From NCBI GenBank assembly GCA_900468065.1, contig UBTA01000005.1, positions 28,569 to 61,357 on the forward strand: 32,789 nt of DNA, given 5' to 3'. This document shows, one piece after another, positions 9,543-17,299 of this stretch. Below the pieces are notes generated by a model that was given only the letters and a program-made list of their open reading frames with translations, was not told where the DNA came from and did not search any database. Every line of letters begins with the position of its first letter. The stretch's first letter is position 1. Source of the stretch: Hyphomicrobiales bacterium (GTDB taxonomy: Bacteria; Pseudomonadota; Alphaproteobacteria; Rhizobiales; Rhizobiaceae). Both the position numbers and the translations under genes were made by a program.

Positions 9543-9902
9543 TTCAGTCCTCTGAAACGATGAATACTGTTGTCTCCTTCAATGGAATCTCATGCCAGCC
9601 TTAACATGGTGTAAAGACAGGTTGTAGGAACCTGCACTTATTACGAGTCTGTTCACTATGAATTTTTACCCTGAAGATTTCATAGGAGAACCAAAATAAT
9701 CGCTAAAATAACTTTTAAATCATATGGCTATGGATAAATGTGCCGCGTTGAAAAATGCTTGCAAAGAGTGACTCGCGCCAAAAGTGTGCCACCGAGCAAC
9801 GGCAACGGTACAACGCAGGCGAGTCCCGCGTTTAACCAGACATTTCCATCCTTGCCCTAAGGCTGTCGCCAAGACCGTAGATGTTTTGAGTTGAGGGCTA
9901 TT
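9543..9902. promoter_or_regulatory. Divergent intergenic region between che operon and receptor-like gene
   Basis: About 360 bases without a credible gene. The left half (about 9560-9730) is A+T-rich and must hold the start of the che operon transcript, but I found no convincing -35/-10 pair or sigma-54 site. The clearest element is an inverted repeat CAGGTT-GTAGG-AACCTG at 9618-9634, a possible operator or leader hairpin. Nearer the plus-strand gene, GACTCGC and GCGAGTC form a long-range inverted repeat across about 60 bases. Small open frames here have no supported start or family resemblance. Confidence 0.5.
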
Positions 9903-11651
9903 TTGACATACAGCACAGCATTGGCCCACCAGACCGGCGCCCACCCAACCGGCGTTGCCACCGTCACCGATATCGGCCGCAAGCTGGAAGCGGCGCGAAC
10001 CCAGGTCGAGAAGCGCTTTCTCGAGGGCGGCAGCGTTCTGCTTTCCGTCATGGATGTTCTCAACAGCCTGCTTGCGTCGCTGGATAATGTCACAAGGACA
10101 CTCGACGCCGGCGCTGCCACAGACACGACGGCCGACCTGCTCGCAACGGTCAAGAACCTTTCTGAACTGCCGCAGCTGGAAAGCATGCGCCAGAAGAACC
10201 TCGACATTCTGTCCAGTTCCGGCGCCGGCCTGCGCACGCATGTCTCAGATATGCAGGAGACCATGCGCTATCTGCAGACCTTTGCCGTGACGGTTAAAAT
10301 TACCGGCGCAGGCATTGCCGAATTCGCCGGATTTGCCGAGGAAATCCTCGATCGCATCCGTTCTGGAACGAGCGAAGTCAACAATTTCGCCGGTCAGCTC
10401 AATTCACTGGAGAAAGAACTGAAGGTCGCCCAGACCTTCGGGTCCGGCATCGCGCAACGCTATGAGCAGACGGTACCGGCCGTGGTCGGCGCCCTGCAGC
10501 GTGACGCCCAGACAATCAGCGAGCACCGCAAGAAGCTCGGCGAGATTGCCAAACAGGTCGGCGGCCTCGCCCGCGGGGTTCAGGGCAAGGTGGCAACTAC
10601 GCTTTCGGCGCTCCAGATCGGCGACATCACTCGCCAGCGCATCGAGCATGTGCAATCGACACTGACGATCCTCGACGAATTCCTGGGCAGTGACGAAGGC
10701 CGCACTCTTGATCGCGACGCACAGGCGCGACTGGAAAACCTCGTCCATCATCTCGCCGCCGCCCAGATGGTCGATATGGTGCACAACTTCCAGCGGGATT
10801 CCCGCAGCGTCGTCGAAACCATCGCCAGCTTCAGCCACGATACGCAGGACATTCTCAACCTGCGGGCCGAGATGCAGAACGAGGACGATGCCAAGGGCGG
10901 AAATTTCATGCGGGCACTGGAGGAAAGCGTTTCAGCAGCGCACGCCATCGTCAAACAGGTCGAGACCGCCAGCCTGCAGGCCAACCATGTCAGCCAATCG
11001 ACGACGGCCACCGCCGCCAACCTGCTGACGGGCATCGAGAATATCCGCGCCGTCAAGATGGACATCCACTATATGGCGCTCAACACCAACCTGCGCTGCA
11101 GCCGCATGGGCGAGGAAGGCCGGTCGATCAACGTGGTCACCGGCGAACTGCGCATTTTTGCCGCCAAGCTCGACGAATCCGCCGATGCGATCGTCAACGG
11201 GCTGACGGGTTTCGAACAGGCAGCATCCGCGATTGCCGCCACAGACAGCACCGGCGAACCGGGTCTTGCCGAACGCCTGAGCGCTGCCGTCGGCAATATC
11301 CGCTCGGCGGCCAACGCCATGGAAACGGAACTCGGCATTCTCTCCGAACATGGCCGGGAAGTGGCCAGCAAGATCAGCCTGTCGATCGGCAAGCTGGATT
11401 TCCAGAACGACCTCGGCGAGGTTCTCGCCACCTGCGCCGACGATCTCTGCGATCTCGCCGGCGATACAATGCCTGATATCGACGATCTCGGCGACGTTTT
11501 GGGCGGCCTTGGCCCGCGCATCTTCAAGCTTTACACGATGGCGCAGGAACGCACCGTCCACCAGGCCATCATTCCAGCCGGTACCGTGATCGCAGCGCCG
11601 GTCGCCGCCGCTGCCAATGACGACGAACTTTTTGCCGACGCGCTGTTTTGA
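9903..11651 (+). CDS. Soluble receptor-like chemotaxis protein with an altered signalling hairpin
   Basis: A 582-residue, largely helical protein with no transmembrane segment or signal peptide. I favour the TTG at 9903 because GAGGG lies 5 bases upstream; a TTG at 9891 would add four residues. A receptor-type hairpin tip is recognisable at about 385-415: MALNTNLRCSRMGEEGRSIN aligns with the canonical [20 protein letters not shown], followed by ITGEL/RIFA-type sequence in place of VRKLAERS. The A-x-x-A-A-R core that contacts CheW and CheA is replaced. An earlier motif, LQIGDITRQRIEHV, resembles the FHDITRQQIEHV segment of some receptor-like proteins. It is the only gene here on the plus strand beside the che operon. 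A scaffold, decoy or adapter role is inference. Confidence 0.75.
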   Translation: MTYSTALAHQTGAHPTGVATVTDIGRKLEAARTQVEKRFLEGGSVLLSVMDVLNSLLASLDNVTRTLDAGAATDTTADLLATVKNLSELPQLESMRQKNLDILSSSGAGLRTHVSDMQETMRYLQTFAVTVKITGAGIAEFAGFAEEILDRIRSGTSEVNNFAGQLNSLEKELKVAQTFGSGIAQRYEQTVPAVVGALQRDAQTISEHRKKLGEIAKQVGGLARGVQGKVATTLSALQIGDITRQRIEHVQSTLTILDEFLGSDEGRTLDRDAQARLENLVHHLAAAQMVDMVHNFQRDSRSVVETIASFSHDTQDILNLRAEMQNEDDAKGGNFMRALEESVSAAHAIVKQVETASLQANHVSQSTTATAANLLTGIENIRAVKMDIHYMALNTNLRCSRMGEEGRSINVVTGELRIFAAKLDESADAIVNGLTGFEQAASAIAATDSTGEPGLAERLSAAVGNIRSAANAMETELGILSEHGREVASKISLSIGKLDFQNDLGEVLATCADDLCDLAGDTMPDIDDLGDVLGGLGPRIFKLYTMAQERTVHQAIIPAGTVIAAPVAAAANDDELFADALF

Positions 11652-11662
11652 GCAGGCGCTCA
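11649..11662. terminator. Short hairpin between convergent genes
   Basis: TGAGC-AGGC-GCTCA forms a five-pair stem overlapping the plus-strand stop codon. It lies in the 18-base gap between convergent genes, so it could weakly end transcription from either side. No T-run follows, so this is tentative. Confidence 0.2.
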
Positions 11663-11669
11663 CGCGGCG

Positions 11670-12545
11670 TCAACGCGACGAGCGTTCACCCTCCGACCAG
11701 ATGAATGTCGGCAGGATGAAATCAGGCGTGGCGCGGTGCGCGGCAAACAGCGCCTGCCGTTCCACCTCTGTCGCCGTTTCCAGAATACCGGTCGTCACGA
11801 GGATCGATTTCAGCCCGGCACCCGCAGCACCGGCGATATCGTGCTCGATACTGTCGCCGATGCAGCAGATTTTCTCTGGCGCGATAGGCCCGAGAAATTC
11901 GCGCGCCGTCGCATAAATGTCCGGAAAAGGCTTGCCTATCCAGCGCACCTGCCCGCCGAGTTCCTCGTAAAGCTCCGCAATCCGCCCTGCCCCGAAGGCG
12001 GTGCCATCCTTCGTCAGCATGATCTTGTCCGGGTTGGTGCAAAGGCATGGCACACCGCGCGCGGCTGCAGGCGCCAGCAGCGTTTCGTAGAACGACAGCG
12101 GATGCACATCACCTTCGCTTGCCGCCAGCAGGATGACTTCGGCGTCCTCACCACGTTCGGTCCGCGTCAGATCAAGCCCATCCAACGGCGATGTATCGCC
12201 ATCGCGGCTGATCAGCAGGCATTTGCGGGTGGCTTTGCTGCTCCCGTCCCGGCTTTCGGACTGAAGGATACGCCAGGCCACCTCGCCGGAGGTCAAGAAC
12301 CAATCCCAACTCTGAGGGTCGAAACCAAGCGCTGCAAGACGGCGATCATTCTCTACCGAACGTTTTCCGGAGTTGGACAAGATGATGATTGTCTTGCCAG
12401 ACGTCTTCAGCCGAAGAAGTGTCTCTACAGCGCCTGGATACGGCCCCTTGCCATCCCGCAGCACGCCAAATTGATCGATCAGGAAGGCGTCGAAACGCTC
12501 TGCGATCTCATCCATGCCGGAAATTGTCAGTGGCGTACCGTTCAT
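11670..12545 (-). CDS. HAD-superfamily subfamily IIA hydrolase-like protein (TIGR01459 type)
   Basis: A 291-residue HAD protein with a IIA-type cap. Motif I is FLIDQFGVLRDG with nucleophile D24; motif II is LSNSGKR (56-62); the lysine motif and motif IV CIGDSIEHDIAGA lie towards the end. The usual second acid of motif I (DxD) is a phenylalanine (F26). That fits this subfamily as I recall it, which has an aromatic residue there, and makes ordinary phosphatase activity uncertain. It closes the catabolic operon: its ATG overlaps the kinase stop (ATGA), and it converges on the receptor-like gene with an 18-base gap. It may clear a phosphorylated by-product, but the substrate is unknown. Confidence 0.85.
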   Translation of the reverse strand: MNGTPLTISGMDEIAERFDAFLIDQFGVLRDGKGPYPGAVETLLRLKTSGKTIIILSNSGKRSVENDRRLAALGFDPQSWDWFLTSGEVAWRILQSESRDGSSKATRKCLLISRDGDTSPLDGLDLTRTERGEDAEVILLAASEGDVHPLSFYETLLAPAAARGVPCLCTNPDKIMLTKDGTAFGAGRIAELYEELGGQVRWIGKPFPDIYATAREFLGPIAPEKICCIGDSIEHDIAGAAGAGLKSILVTTGILETATEVERQALFAAHRATPDFILPTFIWSEGERSSR

Positions 12546-13831
12546 AAAACACCCGCCGATTTCGCGCCGATCAACGCAAGCCGCGCCGTCCCGGCCGCCG
12601 CCTCTTCCGAAGCCACCGGCAGAAAGGGAACTGCATTCTTCCGATTGCGGATTACAGTCCAGACTGCGTTCCTTGCCCCGCCGCCAACCGTGCGGATGGA
12701 GCGCAACGCCGGGCTGCCGAGCGACATAAGACGCTGATAGGCCAACGCTTCGACGCCCGCAATCCCCTCGAAGATTGCTTTCAGGAACTCCGCATCGCTC
12801 TGCGGCCGCGGTGTCATGCGCGGCTTCATCGCCGGATCGTTGATCGGAAACCGCTCGCCGTCCTTGAGCAGCGGATAATAGTCGAGCCCCGTATTTGTGG
12901 CTGGATCGATCTTAGCCGAGAGCGTGGCGATCCGCTCATTGTCGAAATGCGCCGACAGCACCACGCCGCCAGTGTTTGAAGCACCACCCGCCAGCCACAT
13001 GTCACCGATCCGGTGGCTGTAGAGACCATAATCCGGCGCGAACAACGGCCGGTCGGACAGCATCTTCACCGTCAGCGTCGTCCCGAGCGCCGAGACGGCA
13101 TCGCCAGGCTGATCCGCACCTGTTGCCAGAAACGAGGCACAGCCATCCGTCGTGCCAGCGACAATGACGACATCATCCGCAAGGCCGAAGGCATCCGCTG
13201 CATCCTCGGAAATACCGGCGACCGGCGATCCCGCAGGCAGGACGTCCGGCAGCAGATCGAGCCGCATGCCAGTTGCGGCAATCCAGTCCGGCCAGGCGCG
13301 CGACACCGGATCATAGCCGGTCTTCAAGGCATTGTTCTCATCGGACACATCGTAGAAGCCGGTGAAGTGCCCGGTAAGCCAGTCAGCCTGGTGAATGATC
13401 CGGAAGACATCCGGCAAGGATTGAAACGCCAGCGCCTTCGCCAGACCGGATGTTGCCCCATGGGCCGCACTTTCCTTCGGCGCATGGGCCTTGATGCGGG
13501 TGAGGATATCCGCATCCTCGACCGGATCGTTGTACATCATCGGCACCGCCAGCGGCGCGCCATCGGCACTGACCGGCAGCATGGTGCCGGAGGTGCCGTC
13601 GATCGCGATCGCCCGGACCTGCCTGCGGTCGATCGCTTCCAGCACCTGCCCCAAGGCCGTCTGCACCGCCTGCCACCAGATGACCGGATCACGGTGATCG
13701 GCGGAAAAATCCGCAAGCTTCGACGAGCCGGAGGCGACAACGTTGAAGGCAGCATCCACCGCCACCGCGCGGGCGCCGGATGTGCCGATATCGATGCCGA
13801 TCACCAGTGATCTTTTTGCCTCATCGGTCAT
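12542..13831 (-). CDS. FGGY-family carbohydrate kinase (pentulose-kinase-like, 429 residues)
   Basis: An ATP-dependent sugar or polyol kinase. The N-terminal actin-like lobe starts VIGIDIGTSGARAVAVD (DIGT loop 14-17), followed by DGTSGTM (78-84), a substrate-side MMYNDPVEDA, the GTTDGCASF segment and, in the C-terminal lobe, the GGGARN adenosine-binding loop. At 429 residues it is shorter than typical xylulokinases or glycerol kinases (about 480-520) and resembles the compact D-ribulokinase-like branch. It is flanked by ATGA overlaps with an aldolase upstream and a HAD protein downstream. Phosphorylating a ketose that the adjacent aldolase then cleaves is a sensible but unproven role. It is clearly different from the 520-residue kinase in the same operon. 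Confidence 0.88.
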   Translation of the reverse strand: MTDEAKRSLVIGIDIGTSGARAVAVDAAFNVVASGSSKLADFSADHRDPVIWWQAVQTALGQVLEAIDRRQVRAIAIDGTSGTMLPVSADGAPLAVPMMYNDPVEDADILTRIKAHAPKESAAHGATSGLAKALAFQSLPDVFRIIHQADWLTGHFTGFYDVSDENNALKTGYDPVSRAWPDWIAATGMRLDLLPDVLPAGSPVAGISEDAADAFGLADDVVIVAGTTDGCASFLATGADQPGDAVSALGTTLTVKMLSDRPLFAPDYGLYSHRIGDMWLAGGASNTGGVVLSAHFDNERIATLSAKIDPATNTGLDYYPLLKDGERFPINDPAMKPRMTPRPQSDAEFLKAIFEGIAGVEALAYQRLMSLGSPALRSIRTVGGGARNAVWTVIRNRKNAVPFLPVASEEAAAGTARLALIGAKSAGVL

Positions 13832-14883
13832 TGCAGCGTCTTCCCGGCCCGGTTCAGTTCCTGCCGGTATTTTTCCGCATCCCAGCCGAGAAGCTCGCCA
13901 TTTTCCGCGTCCGTCAGATAGCGAAGCCGCGCACCCTCGCCGATCCGGCCGAGCACGTCCGAGAGACAGCGCGCCATGGCCAGCGCACCGGCCGTGATGT
14001 CCTTGGCGACCAAAACGCCCTTGCCCGGAAACAGCAGCGCCGGTGGAACGGATGCTCCCTCGGCGCGATGCCGCTCCTCGATCGAGGCCGCCGTATCGCC
14101 GGGTGCTGCAACAAACGAGCCGCGCCCGAGAAAGATGACATGATCCGGATAAAGGCTGCCCCCGGCGGCAATGCGGCAGCTTGCCAGGTCGGTGGCGGCA
14201 TCATGAATGAGGCTTTCTTCCGGCAAAGCGAACTGACTGCCGACCACAAGCCGCGACAGGGCAGCAAGATCCGCATCCGGCGCCTTGCGGCGTGGCAAAG
14301 CGAGCCTTTTGGAGACCTCGGCTAGAAGAAGCTCCGCCTGCGCCACCGTTTCGGCTGCCACCGCAAGACCGTGATTGCCAAGGATCAGCACGCTGGTATC
14401 CGGCCGGATCCGCGCAGCGATCGCCTTTGCCAGCGGCAGGCCGGGCCGCGCGTAGGGTACAAACACATGCGGGATATCCGCCAGTTTTGAGGCCGCGATG
14501 GTTTCGCCGTTGACCTGGACCGCGGTTGCGATGGTCTCGACGCAATGAACGTGGATCACCACCTTCTGCGGCATCAGCGCATGCACGGTCGTTTCGATCG
14601 ATGGCCGCAAGCCGGATGGGTTACGATCCTTGATGACAAAATCCTGCGCCTTCTCCGTGGAGGGATCGTCACGCTCCAGCGCATCGAGCAAAGCGTCGAG
14701 CGCCACCGGCACCATCACGTCGCGCTGCCTAGCCTGCATCAGCCAGAGGCCCGACGCCTTGATCCAGAGCGTGCCGCCTTCCTTGATCGAGGTATTGCCG
14801 CCAGCCGCCTGCACCAGCGCCGGATCGGCACCGACGCGTGCAGAAAGGTCCAGTAGAGCTTCGAATTCTGAACTTCTCACCAT
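13828..14883 (-). CDS. Class II aldolase family protein (351 residues)
   Basis: A zinc-dependent class II aldolase/adducin-fold enzyme. Visible landmarks are QAAGGNTS (26-32, phosphate-binding loop), KASGLWL, the acidic residue E97 (RPSIETTVH), zinc ligands H111 and H113 (VIHVHCVE) and H171 (LGNHG). It resembles the N-terminal half of the rhamnulose-phosphate aldolase/short-chain dehydrogenase fusions of rhizobia, but no dehydrogenase half is present. About 150 further residues after the last zinc ligand form a second small domain (DHVIFLGRGSFVAA). ATG 14883 has a GGAG site; it follows the GlpD-type gene by 15 bases and overlaps the kinase by ATGA. It probably splits a phosphorylated ketose to dihydroxyacetone phosphate plus an aldehyde. 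Confidence 0.85.
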   Translation of the reverse strand: MVRSSEFEALLDLSARVGADPALVQAAGGNTSIKEGGTLWIKASGLWLMQARQRDVMVPVALDALLDALERDDPSTEKAQDFVIKDRNPSGLRPSIETTVHALMPQKVVIHVHCVETIATAVQVNGETIAASKLADIPHVFVPYARPGLPLAKAIAARIRPDTSVLILGNHGLAVAAETVAQAELLLAEVSKRLALPRRKAPDADLAALSRLVVGSQFALPEESLIHDAATDLASCRIAAGGSLYPDHVIFLGRGSFVAAPGDTAASIEERHRAEGASVPPALLFPGKGVLVAKDITAGALAMARCLSDVLGRIGEGARLRYLTDAENGELLGWDAEKYRQELNRAGKTLQ

Positions 14884-14898
14884 TGTCTCCGATATGTC

Positions 14899-16410
14899 TC
14901 AAGCCGCCTGCGGCTGCTGCAGACACCAGGACGCGAAAGCCTCGCGCTCGCCCGGTGTCATGTGCAATCCGTGTTTGGTGCGGCGCTCCAGAATGTCCTG
15001 CGGCGTCTGCGCCCATTCGGTCTCGATCAGGAACCGCGCCTCGCGTTCGCGCAGCAGCGGGCCGAAGGAGGCGCCGAGATCGTCCAACGACGCAGCGCTT
15101 GCGAGCAGATCATGCGCGCGCGTGCCGTAAAGCCTTGCATAATGCTTTGCGAGATCGACTGGCAGCCAGCGGTATCTGGCGTGCAGATCAGCGAAAAACT
15201 GCTCGAAATCCGCCTTTGGCATATCACCACCGGGCAAAACTCCATTGGAAGTCCAGCCCGGCTTCATCGCCGGAAAGAACGGCCTGATCTTTTCCAGCGC
15301 ATGTTCCGAAAGCTTGCGGAATGTGGTGATCTTGCCGCCGAACACGGAAAGCAGCGGCGCCTTGCCGCCGGCAGCATCGACCTCGAAAATATAGTCGCGC
15401 GTCACCGCGGACGGGTTTTCGGCGTTGTCGTCATAGAGCGGCCGCACGCCGGAGAAGCTGTGGACGATATCGCTCTCGACAAGCTGCTGCTTGAAATAGC
15501 GGTTTACCGATTTGATCAGGTAATCGATCTCGTTCGCATCCGCCTTCACGTCTTCCGGGCGCCCTTCATAGGGAATATCGGTCGTCCCGATCAGCGCCAG
15601 GTCGTTTTCATAGGGGTTGATGAAGATCACCCGCTTGTCCGGGTTCTGCACCAGATAGGCCTGCCGCCCCTCCCAGAATTTCGGCACGATGATATGGCTG
15701 CCCTTGACAAGCCGGACATTGCGGCGGGAATTCAGCCCGGCAACGCGGCCGATGACATCGTTGACCCAGGGACCCGCCGTGTTGACGACGCAGCGCGCCT
15801 TCAGCGCGCTCTTGCGGCCCGTACCGGCCTCGGTCATTTCGATATCCCAGAGATCGCCATTACGGCGCACTGAAGTGCAGGCTGTTCTCGTATGGATCTT
15901 TGCACCGCGTTGCTTTGCATCGAGCACGTTCAGCAGCACCAGACGGGCGTCATCCACCCAGCAATCAGAATATTCGAATGCCTTGCGATACTCCGTCTTG
16001 ACCGGCGCGCCCTCAGGCGCCGTTCGCAGATCAAGCGTGCGCGTGCCGGGCAGCAGCTTGCGGCCACCGAGATGGTCGTAGAGAAAGAGGCCGAGCCGGA
16101 TAAGCCAGGCCGGCCGGTCCGACGCACTGTGCGGCAGCACGAACCGCATCGGCCAGATGATGTGCGGCGCGGACTGAAGCAGCACCTCGCGCTCGATCAG
16201 CGCTTCGCGCACCAGCCGGAATTCGTAATATTCGAGATAACGCAAGCCGCCATGCACGAGCTTGCCGGAGCGCGAACTGGTGCCCTGAGCCAGATCGTCC
16301 TTTTCGCAGAGCACGACCGACATGCCCCGCCCGGCCGCATCGCGGGCAATGCCTGCACCATTGACGCCGCCGCCGATGATGAACAGGTCGATGATCCCTT
16401 CAGCACTCAC
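14899..16410 (-). CDS. glpD: FAD-dependent glycerol-3-phosphate dehydrogenase family protein (GlpD/EryB-like)
   Basis: A 503-residue flavoenzyme that oxidises sn-glycerol-3-phosphate, or a related polyol phosphate, to the keto-phosphate and passes electrons to quinone at the membrane. The FAD fold is at the N-terminus (IIGGGVNGAGIARDAAGRG, 11-29), followed by TSSRSGKLVHGGLRYLEYYE, the PHIIWPMRFVLP segment and, late, the FGGKITTFRKLSEHA motif. Length is full for GlpD. The start is GTG 16410 with AGGAG about 9 bases upstream. Operon partners are kinases and aldolases of a sugar or polyol pathway, where the erythritol enzyme EryB belongs to this same family. The true substrate may therefore be an erythritol-like phosphate rather than glycerol-3-phosphate. 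The symbol reflects family, not proven substrate. Confidence 0.85.
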   Translation of the reverse strand: MSAEGIIDLFIIGGGVNGAGIARDAAGRGMSVVLCEKDDLAQGTSSRSGKLVHGGLRYLEYYEFRLVREALIEREVLLQSAPHIIWPMRFVLPHSASDRPAWLIRLGLFLYDHLGGRKLLPGTRTLDLRTAPEGAPVKTEYRKAFEYSDCWVDDARLVLLNVLDAKQRGAKIHTRTACTSVRRNGDLWDIEMTEAGTGRKSALKARCVVNTAGPWVNDVIGRVAGLNSRRNVRLVKGSHIIVPKFWEGRQAYLVQNPDKRVIFINPYENDLALIGTTDIPYEGRPEDVKADANEIDYLIKSVNRYFKQQLVESDIVHSFSGVRPLYDDNAENPSAVTRDYIFEVDAAGGKAPLLSVFGGKITTFRKLSEHALEKIRPFFPAMKPGWTSNGVLPGGDMPKADFEQFFADLHARYRWLPVDLAKHYARLYGTRAHDLLASAASLDDLGASFGPLLREREARFLIETEWAQTPQDILERRTKHGLHMTPGEREAFASWCLQQPQAA

Positions 16411-16476
16411 GACCGCTTCTCCTGTCTTGCTGCACTGCTTCTGTATCGATCAATCACACGTCAGGTCCCAGAGTCT

Positions 16477-16594
16477 CCGTCATCCTCGGCCTTGTGCCGG
16501 GGATCCAGCGGCACCGCGTCTGCGTTGCCAAAGAGCCCCTCCACGCGACAGACGTCGCGTGACTGGATTCCTGTGACAAGCACAGGAATGACGG
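16477..16594. repeat. RIME-like palindromic intergenic element, copy 1 (118 bp)
   Basis: The ends are inverted (CCGTCATCC and GGAATGACGG). Inside are three hairpins: CCTCGGC-CTTGT-GCCGGGG, CACGCGAC-AGAC-GTCGCGTG (perfect eight pairs) and TTCCTGTG-ACAAG-CACAGGAA (perfect eight pairs). The first and third loops are complementary, and ATCCAG/CTGGAT bracket the centre. The second copy at 26979-27096 has the same length and plan. It fits the rhizobial intergenic mosaic element class. It lies inside the operon, between the aldolase and GlpD-type genes, within an otherwise featureless 207-base gap. Confidence 0.8.
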
Positions 16595-16617
16595 AAGGAA
16601 GCTGGAGGCGCTTGCGG

Positions 16618-17289
16618 TCATCCGCTCACGGCCCTCCTTGCACCATCCTGCAATCCGTAACTCGCAAACCCATTCCGGACACCTGCGATTTCTTCCGATG
16701 ACAACACGACCGGGCCGCCGATCAGCAGCGCGTGGTAATATTGCTTGGCAATGGTCTCCAGTTCGACCGCAGCCCACATGGCCTTTTCGAGACTGGCGCC
16801 GGTGGCCACCATGCCGTGATTGGCCATCAGGCAGGCGGTGCGGCCTTCCATCGCCTTGAGGATATTGTCCGAAAGCTCCTTGGTGCCATAGCGCGCGTAG
16901 TCGCAGACCTTCACATCGTCGCCACCGAAGGCGGCGATCATGTAGTGGCAGGCCGGGATCGGCTTGTGGGCAATGGCAAGGATGGTCGAGTAGATCGCAT
17001 GCGTGTGGATGACCGCATGAACCTCCGGCCGGCTCCGCAGGATATCGAGATGGAAGCGCCATTCCGTCGAGGGTTTGCGCGGCCCATCCCAGGCGCCATA
17101 TTCGCCCTCCAGCGGCAGCGAGGCAATCATGTCCGGCGTCATCTCGTCATAGGGCGCGGCAGATGGGGTGATCAGCATCCGGTCTTCATAGCGCGCGCTG
17201 ATATTGCCGGATGTGCCCTGGTTGATCCCGAGCGCATTCATCTTGCGGCAATGGTCGATGATCGACTGGCGGACATAATTCTCTGTCAT
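16618..17289 (-). CDS. L-fuculose-phosphate-type class II aldolase (223 residues)
   Basis: A compact class II aldolase close in layout to E. coli FucA. The phosphate loop QGTSGN (24-29) matches, as do catalytic E76 and zinc ligands H95, H97 and H158, which sit at the FucA positions (73, 92, 94, 155) shifted by three. I chose ATG 17289 (AGGA site, 10 bases after the preceding stop) over a frame open to 17400 that overlaps the dehydrogenase and adds an unrelated 37 residues. Such enzymes cleave ketose-1-phosphates to dihydroxyacetone phosphate and a short aldehyde; ribulose-phosphate epimerases share the fold, so aldolase activity is the likely but not certain reading. It is the operon's second class II aldolase. 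A RIME-like element follows its stop. Confidence 0.9.
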   Translation of the reverse strand: MTENYVRQSIIDHCRKMNALGINQGTSGNISARYEDRMLITPSAAPYDEMTPDMIASLPLEGEYGAWDGPRKPSTEWRFHLDILRSRPEVHAVIHTHAIYSTILAIAHKPIPACHYMIAAFGGDDVKVCDYARYGTKELSDNILKAMEGRTACLMANHGMVATGASLEKAMWAAVELETIAKQYYHALLIGGPVVLSSEEIAGVRNGFASYGLQDGARRAVSG

Positions 17290-17299
17290 CGTCCTGCCC

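Noticed and set aside
9720..10241. Minus-strand open frame of 173 codons extending into the divergent intergenic region
   Set aside because: Most of it lies opposite the receptor-like gene; no ribosome site, no family resemblance, and its codon pattern is that of antisense sequence.
16411..16617. Possible broken gene or small RNA between GlpD-type and aldolase genes
   Set aside because: The stretch is accounted for by the RIME-like element plus short flanks; no frame with a start signal is present and no independent promoter is seen.
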